Shown in pieces: positions 59,337 to 64,000 of a stretch of 64,000 nucleotides of DNA (the stretch's first letter is position 1; each line of letters opens with the position of its first letter). The translations under genes were made by a program, and so were the position numbers. The stretch is from a virus, in IMG/VR virus record IMGVR_UViG_3300041964_000083, positions 62,001-126,000 of that record; one strand, written 5' to 3'. The notes beneath the pieces were generated by a model. The model saw only the letters and a list, made by a program, of their open reading frames with translations, did no database searches and was not told the origin of the DNA.

Positions 59337-59588
59337 AGGCTTAGGCGATTCGTTTGAGATTTCATCGGAGAGAATGTGCAATCCTGTGCCTTCTTGTAAA
59401 ATTACAGTGTTGGTTAGTCCAGTTGAGTAGTGGCGCAGGAACTCCTCTTTCGTCTTACCAGAAGCTTCCTGATCCATCAGGTACGTTGCGATCGCGTCTT
59501 CACTCCCCTCCAGTAGTTCAACCTCATTATCTGTAACTTTGAACTTGGCGAGTATTTCGCCTCCGCTAAGAATTTGTGCGTTGAACAT
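59334..59588 (-). CDS. Small structural-region protein
   Basis: This 84-residue acidic protein (MFNAQILSGGEILAKFKVTD) is strand-rich, then helical (SEDAIATYLMDQEASGKTKE). It follows the portal C-terminal frame with a 23-nt overlap, so it is part of the head operon. Its stop lies within palindrome copy 14. A head-completion or decoration role is possible by position only. Confidence 0.65.
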   Translation of the reverse strand: MFNAQILSGGEILAKFKVTDNEVELLEGSEDAIATYLMDQEASGKTKEEFLRHYSTGLTNTVILQEGTGLHILSDEISNESPKP

Positions 59589-60009
59589 TTAGCAACTCCT
59601 TGTATCGCTTTGCAATCCACACCTCAGCCCAACGACTAGGGTAAACTTTGAATTTCTTTTTGGCTTCCGCGATCGCCTGATTATGTAGCTTCGCATCAGC
59701 AAATCCTTGGGAAAGAGAATCTGTTTGTACTACCGCTTCTTCCGGTGCTGGTGTTGTCTCTTCTGGCGCAGCAACCGCTTCCTCCTCAGGTACTGCTGCC
59801 TCATCCGTTGGAGCAGCTTCTGCACCCCCACCAAAGTCACCATAGCTGCCATACCCCCCTAATGCTTCCTGTTCAGCTTGGGCTTTCTTCTTATCCCATT
59901 CTTTCTTATCGAGTGTGATGTCAATACTGAACTGACTGCCACCAAATAAGCTATCTCTGACCTCTTCTTTAGTTAACACCTTCTTGTTGAACGCAGCTAA
60001 GATACGCAT
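59566..60009 (-). CDS. Portal C-terminal part in a shifted frame
   Basis: This 147-codon frame begins inside the portal gene and reads LAAFNKKVLTKEEVRDSLFG, GGSQFSIDITLD, the kind of sequence expected at the C-terminus of a DUF1073 portal, right where the main frame ends with unrelated residues. An acidic Pro/Ala/Glu linker and a helical end (AKKKFKVYPSRWAEVWIAKR) follow. The natural reading is one portal of about 570 residues interrupted by a 1-nt shift near 59990-60000 (main frame shifted by +1). The second part may be translated separately from ATG 60009. Confidence 0.68.
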   Translation of the reverse strand: MRILAAFNKKVLTKEEVRDSLFGGSQFSIDITLDKKEWDKKKAQAEQEALGGYGSYGDFGGGAEAAPTDEAAVPEEEAVAAPEETTPAPEEAVVQTDSLSQGFADAKLHNQAIAEAKKKFKVYPSRWAEVWIAKRYKELLNVQRTNS

Positions 60010-61315
60010 TAATTGCCGCTGCCCGCAGCTCTACTTTCTCTGAGGGTGATTCTAAGATTAAAGGTCTAAAGTGAAGATCCCAGCCATCCGGTTCCTTCCC
60101 TTTAGTTGGTCCATCTTTGGCAAGGAAAATTAACTGGTAAAGTCGGCGTAGTTTGGATTTAAGTGTGCTGGATTGGTACTGTCCAACTAACTTCGCCCAC
60201 ACTCGTTCCTCGGCATCCCCCGTCCCTTGCGCCGCCATTCCCAACGGACCACGCCCCAGGATTACGGTAGTTGGTAATCCACTAACAGCAACGAGTAAGT
60301 AGAGGAATTTATCGGCTAAAGTGTCGAGTCCCGCAAAGGTACGGGTAACGAACTCGATCCGCTCTTTCTTGGCGTCAAGTGCCACACCACCAAGCATATT
60401 CCCACCTTTGCGTAGGAGTCGCAGGCGGTTTTTGATCTTATCCTCTGCACCATCGGATATCTTGTCAGAAAGTCCGTCAAGGAAATATACAAACAAGCTG
60501 TAGTCGGCAATGATTGCGCCAATCTCAGCCATGATTTCGCCAAATTGCTTAAACTCTGTCCAAATTGCATCGAGCAAGCTTTGTCCCCAGCCAGGGCATT
60601 CGCGATTGTCCCTCATGGCATCGGAGGGTAAAGCAATGCCATCAAATCGAATTATTCGCGATCTGTGAATCTTGTAGCTATATTTGTTTTTTCCTTTAAT
60701 CGCTTTTTCGCCAAACATATTCTGTAGGCGATCGCCATGCTGCATCCCCCCTAACAATAAGTCGTAGTGCATGGGACGATTAGCACTCCAACTTGTTGTT
60801 AAGTCAGGTTGCAATTGGTACGAGTGCAGCATCTCAACCGAGCGGACGGTTTTAATAAAGTTTTTGCGAATCGGCTCATCGGGTGGTGCGCCATCATCAA
60901 CATCAAGCACGAGCGCAGCACCACCATACGTATTGGCATGAATGCCCGCGCTTTGAACTAAGTCGTAGTCAGAAATACCTTCTTCGTCATCAAGCAGATT
61001 GGGATCTTTGATTGATGCGCCTACTTGCGATCGGTAGTTGTTGAGTTCTTGGAGGATGCCATTATCTTGATCGTCTCCGCCGAATGTAATGTCCCACCCT
61101 TCTCTCGTCGCTTCTAATGGGTAGGCATGACAAATCCGCCGAGGTATCTCACGACGAATCAGTTCTTCTTTTTGAATTTTGCTGAGTTGGGGTACGTAGC
61201 CAAGTTGTGTTTGCTCGGTTTTGTCTAATTCTGTACCAATTCCAATCAGCGCGTTGGCAAACGCACCGTCGTTGCGGATCTCTGAGCTATGCCCGTTATC
61301 ACTGGTTGCAACCAA
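59969..61315 (-). CDS. Phage portal protein, DUF1073 type, probably frameshifted near its end
   Basis: This 448-residue protein matches DUF1073/Acb1-N-type portal sequences: RREIPRRICHAYPLEATREG, NNYRSQV-like core, GGAALVLDVDDG, and a C-terminal region with SEKVELRAAAINAYL. The portal ring is the vertex through which DNA is packaged and ejected. After INAYL the frame gives SCVQQEGVN and stops, while an overlapping frame continues the expected sequence. The upstream 130 nt to the PAPS-reductase-like gene hold no recognised signal. It is co-oriented with the genes at 59334 and 59566. Confidence 0.82.
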   Translation of the reverse strand: MVATSDNGHSSEIRNDGAFANALIGIGTELDKTEQTQLGYVPQLSKIQKEELIRREIPRRICHAYPLEATREGWDITFGGDDQDNGILQELNNYRSQVGASIKDPNLLDDEEGISDYDLVQSAGIHANTYGGAALVLDVDDGAPPDEPIRKNFIKTVRSVEMLHSYQLQPDLTTSWSANRPMHYDLLLGGMQHGDRLQNMFGEKAIKGKNKYSYKIHRSRIIRFDGIALPSDAMRDNRECPGWGQSLLDAIWTEFKQFGEIMAEIGAIIADYSLFVYFLDGLSDKISDGAEDKIKNRLRLLRKGGNMLGGVALDAKKERIEFVTRTFAGLDTLADKFLYLLVAVSGLPTTVILGRGPLGMAAQGTGDAEERVWAKLVGQYQSSTLKSKLRRLYQLIFLAKDGPTKGKEPDGWDLHFRPLILESPSEKVELRAAAINAYLSCVQQEGVN

Positions 61316-61445
61316 AATTTATGCATAAAAACAACCCCAGCACGATTGTATGCACTGGAATTGGGTATCAATGATTCAATTTTGAGTAACGTGTTGAGCG
61401 GATAGCTTGATTTGTAACAAATGAGTCATTACTACATTTCATTAG

Positions 61446-63434
61446 TTACATCTCAGTGAACTTAATTTCGCAAGAGTGACACAAGGGCATCGAGAACAAA
61501 TTTAATTGACCTTGTTCCTCCAGCTGAAGCATTTTGCATTTTTTCACCCACCACGCAGGGGGTTGCTCTTCCCACCCCCACGGAAACCCTTGAGCCTTTA
61601 CGTCAGCTTCTAATGACTTGATTCTTGCGGCTATTTCTGGGTAGAAAAACTCTAGCTGCTCTAACTCATTAGGTTGAGCGTATGCTCCGCAGTTATGAAC
61701 CAATCCACCATGAGTAAGATAATTGGGTTCGCCAGCAATAGTAAGATTCTATGTTTGCTGAATTTCACTTTCGCTAACTGACTGAACAGTAGCCCACAAC
61801 CATCCATCCTCAAGAAAAGCGTATCGAGTTCTTTCGTTAGAGCGACCCACTTGATACATATGGCGAAATCCAGCAGAAATTGAGCTAGTTGATTTCTCTC
61901 TGGGCTTGGTTGTGCGAATACCATAAACTTTTCCTTGCCTTAAAAGCATTTCGTGAACTTGAAGCGCCAAAACTTTTGAAGTGGTGCAGTAAACCGAGTT
62001 CTTCTCTGTTTTCCCTTCTCTGTGTCGGGTATATTCAGATCCATCTCCAGTCCACATTGCTTCTAGTATTTTTGACTGCATGGCAACAGGCGCTAGCATT
62101 ATTGATTGGTTGAACGACTTCTCCCAACAGTATCGACCATCGATAAAACAAGAAACCCAGTCAGATGAACGCTTTCCGCAGTTCCTGACGGTAATAAATC
62201 TCCTACCCGTTCTGTCATCTACCCAATCTCTCCAGTGTGTTGGCAGTCCAAGCCCTTTTTCTATACAGAGCTTGATATCTAATGCCATTGTTTCGCTTTT
62301 AACAGAAACCGTAAAAATTATGCCGCCTTTACTGTTACGGTATTTATCTCTTCTCCAGTTGTAAGCCCCCTCTGCCATGAAATAGCCAAGCAATCTAAGT
62401 TGCTCATCTGTTAAGTTAATTGGTATTTCTTCTGTTCTAAATGGATAGCCCACGTAAAACTTTTGTTGGTTCCATACTGTTTGAGTTTTTCCTTGTGCAA
62501 ACTTCTGTTCGATTTCTCCAGCTTCTATGTAAATTGGTGCATCTATTTGAGCGCGACTGGTTCTTACTCCTTCTATTTTGGTTGTTTTATGTTGATATGG
62601 TCTGACATAAATAGGATGATTGCGTGTGATGTCTATTGCTGGTAAAAAATACGCTTTTAATGAAATCATTGGTTTTGGATCGTTACAATGAACTTTATAA
62701 ATGGGTTGAGGTGTAATACAACCTTCAATTGAACTGTGGATAACGTCACCGACTTCTAGATTGGCTATTTCAATCCATCCATTCGGTATTGAGATTAATG
62801 TGTCACCAGCAATACATAAACATTCTCCACTCATGCACAAGTTGTCTTTAACTGGGTTGCGGGGTAGGTTGTAAGACTTCATATAGCTTTGACAATCATC
62901 ATCACTAAACAACAAGGTAGGCGCAATCCAAACCCGGCTACCTTCTCGACGGTGAATTTCAGCTCCTTGTTTAAAATTACGCTTACGTCGATCGCTTTCA
63001 GCAATCCTTGCTCCCGTAACCAAACCAATTCGTTTTGCGCCTAATGTTTTGCGATCGCGCATAAACCTAGCAATTTACCGTTCTTTTAACCGCGTATACA
63101 TAAACTGATGCAAGTTTGCTCCTGGAAACCCCCAACGAAGAACTAAGTCTCGATAAATCATTGGATCTGGCGTACCGTCAGCGCGGGTATTTTCAACAGC
63201 TCGATAAATCTCTAAATGCCAGTTGTAGCGATTACAGGTATCTACGACGTATTGCTGTGTATCTGGAATACCTGTTCCGGTGTCTATATGCAAGATGCCT
63301 TTAAATTGGGGAGCTAAACTTGCAATGTGTGAAGAGACTAAAGAATCGTGACCCCCACTAAACATTCCCCAAATCTCGTCAACTTTATGTGTAGCAACAG
63401 CATCTTGAATTATTTCTACTGGCGTTAATTTCAT
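61446..63434 (-). pseudogene. PAPS-reductase-like gene with an intein and two in-frame stops
   Basis: One reading frame runs through 663 codons with two stops: TAA at 63075-63077 and TAG at 61749-61751. N-part: PP-loop SGGHDS in WGMFSGGHDSLVSSHIASLA, fitting the PAPS reductase/adenine-nucleotide alpha-hydrolase superfamily; then RIGLVTGARIAESDRRKRNF and NPVKDNLCMSGECL. The intein follows and the C-part resumes CGAYAQPNELEQLEFFYPEI, restoring the motif SGECLCGAYA. Host protein length would be about 286 residues. The TAA splits the N-part just after TRLKER; ATG 63062 could restart translation. The TAG sits in the intein, 19 residues before its end. So the gene is probably inactive unless stops are read through. 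Phage homologues often accompany ParB-like proteins; function unproven. Confidence 0.82.
61692..62816 (-). other. Intein with LAGLIDADG/DOD endonuclease, interrupted by TAG
   Basis: The intein (375 codons) starts with Cys in CIAGDTLISIPNGWIEIANL and ends NLTIAGEPNYLTHGGLVHN followed by Cys+1, the standard splicing blocks A and F/G. Block B is ITRNHPIYV. Two DOD motifs, LLGYFMAEGAY and ILEAMWTGDGS, mark a homing endonuclease. The TAG occurs in the C-terminal splicing block directly before NLTIAG, where a Tyr or Trp codon is usual. It inserts at SGECL/CGAYA, a conserved motif of the host protein. Confidence 0.88.
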
Positions 63435-63532
63435 TTTTGTGGCGATCCAAAAAACTTTAAGATGTTATTGCGAAAACCCTATTCGCGATATTTATAAGGT
63501 AACATAAACATCAATAATCATAAATTTACACT

Positions 63533-63766
63533 ATGCGATCGCGTATTCAAATTGATATGGAATACCTCAAGCAAGTCTACGCCGAGGAAAACTCGATTCC
63601 AAAAACAGCTGCACGATCTGGGTTGTCGTATGGAACTGTGCGATCGCGCTTGCTTGAAGCTGGAGTAACACTCAAGTCTCGTGGTGGGCAGTGCGTTGGA
63701 GACGAGAAAATGACCAATGCAGAGCGAACTTACAAACACCGTAAGCAGAAAAAGAAGGCGATCTGA
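63533..63766 (+). CDS. Small helix-turn-helix DNA-binding protein
   Basis: This 77-residue protein (MRSRIQIDMEYLKQVYAEEN) has an HTH (SIPKTAARSGLSYGTVRSRL) and a basic tail (TYKHRKQKKKAI). The start at 63533 overlaps a HIP1 site; ATG 63557 is an alternative. It is divergent from the PAPS-reductase-like gene. The following sequence has GATCTGATC repeats. Probably a transcription regulator or DNA-binding accessory protein. Confidence 0.68.
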   Translation: MRSRIQIDMEYLKQVYAEENSIPKTAARSGLSYGTVRSRLLEAGVTLKSRGGQCVGDEKMTNAERTYKHRKQKKKAI

Positions 63767-63837
63767 TCTGCAAAAAGCCGATCTGATCCTCGATCTACAA
63801 TACCCTAATTTACGTCATAGCAGTATAAGATCAGATC
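63760..63837. repeat. GATCTGATC repeats, two direct and one inverted
   Basis: GATCTGATC occurs at 63760-63768 and 63780-63788, and inverted as GATCAGATC at 63829-63837, just after the HTH gene. They may be operator half-sites or a hairpin. The remaining sequence to 63970 is A/T-rich with no gene seen. Confidence 0.5.
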
Positions 63838-63970
63838 ATAATTAATGTTATTTGCTTAATTTTTGTTATGTTGATCGTTTGCTAACACACTAAGTATTTA
63901 TACTCACCTAATAAAATATTTCTGACATTCATGTTGCATTAGTTGATATTTGCGTTACTATAAAGAGGTG

Positions 63971-64000
63971 ATGCAAAAGCAAGCGATTTCAATCAACAAA
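63971..64000 (+). CDS. Start of a gene running off the window
   Basis: ATG 63971 is preceded by AAAGAGGTG, a plausible ribosome site, and opens a frame of 10 codons (MQKQAISINK) to the window edge. TTGCAT and TATAAA (19-nt spacer) lie upstream and could form a weak promoter. Too short to identify. Confidence 0.4.
   Translation, partial: MQKQAISINK

Noticed and set aside
4722-61751. Element-wide amber (TAG) recoding, suggested by the intein TAG and the TAGATG junctions
   Set aside because: TAG also ends terL (25622) and the gene at 19725, with no sensible protein sequence beyond, so TAG works as a normal stop here.
1-64000. tRNA or rRNA genes
   Set aside because: No cloverleaf with a GTTCGA-type T-arm or rRNA-like sequence was noticed by eye; a tRNA scan was not possible.

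Overview
The window looks like part of a large temperate phage or phage-plasmid of a filamentous cyanobacterium. The octamer GCGATCGC (HIP1) occurs dozens of times on both strands, which is a cyanobacterial hallmark. Phage genes include a very long tape measure, terminase small and large subunits, a DUF1073-type portal, tail and baseplate-like proteins, a tyrosine recombinase and Rha/antirepressor-type regulators. A DnaN sliding clamp gene, many ribbon-helix-helix (RHH) regulators and an IS630 element point to a long-lived, replicating or integrated element. No major capsid gene was recognised, so the head module is probably outside the window or too divergent to recognise.

Layout. 1-22 kb (+): a 1549-aa protein made of Cys4/membrane/hydrolase-like modules ending in a J domain, the 3821-aa tape measure with 40 tandem 37-residue repeats, small tail-region genes, and a second Cys4/membrane protein with a ParB-like domain. 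22-28 kb: RHH and XRE regulators, a Rha-like regulator, then TerL and TerS (-). 28-43 kb: a mosaic of small genes on both strands, with a frameshifted dnaN, a frameshifted Rha-like paralogue, the integrase, an HNH nuclease, and two paralogous genes of unknown function (33.7 and 41.8 kb) that share the same structured upstream region. 43-57 kb (-): structural and baseplate-like genes, interrupted by a (+) block of accessory genes and the IS630 copy. 57-64 kb: small (+) genes, then (-) the portal, apparently split by a frameshift, and a PAPS-reductase-like gene that carries an intein and has two in-frame stop codons.

A control layer overlies these genes. Fourteen copies of a 19-bp palindrome (consensus TGACAACG-N3-CGTTGTCA) lie between 17.8 and 59.3 kb, mostly at gene 3' ends. 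In six copies the palindrome supplies the TGA stop codon, and seven sit within 15 nt of an intrinsic terminator. RHH genes have inverted-repeat operators directly upstream. Regulator genes have leaders bracketed by two HIP1 sites. Several small genes start at a HIP1-ACATGA junction.

Four genes are disrupted (dnaN, portal, a Rha-like gene, the PAPS-reductase gene), while the 11.5-kb tape measure and 4.6-kb neighbour are open throughout. This suggests decay or recoding of particular genes rather than general sequencing error, but raw reads would be needed to settle it. All identifications come from reading the sequence; no database search was run.
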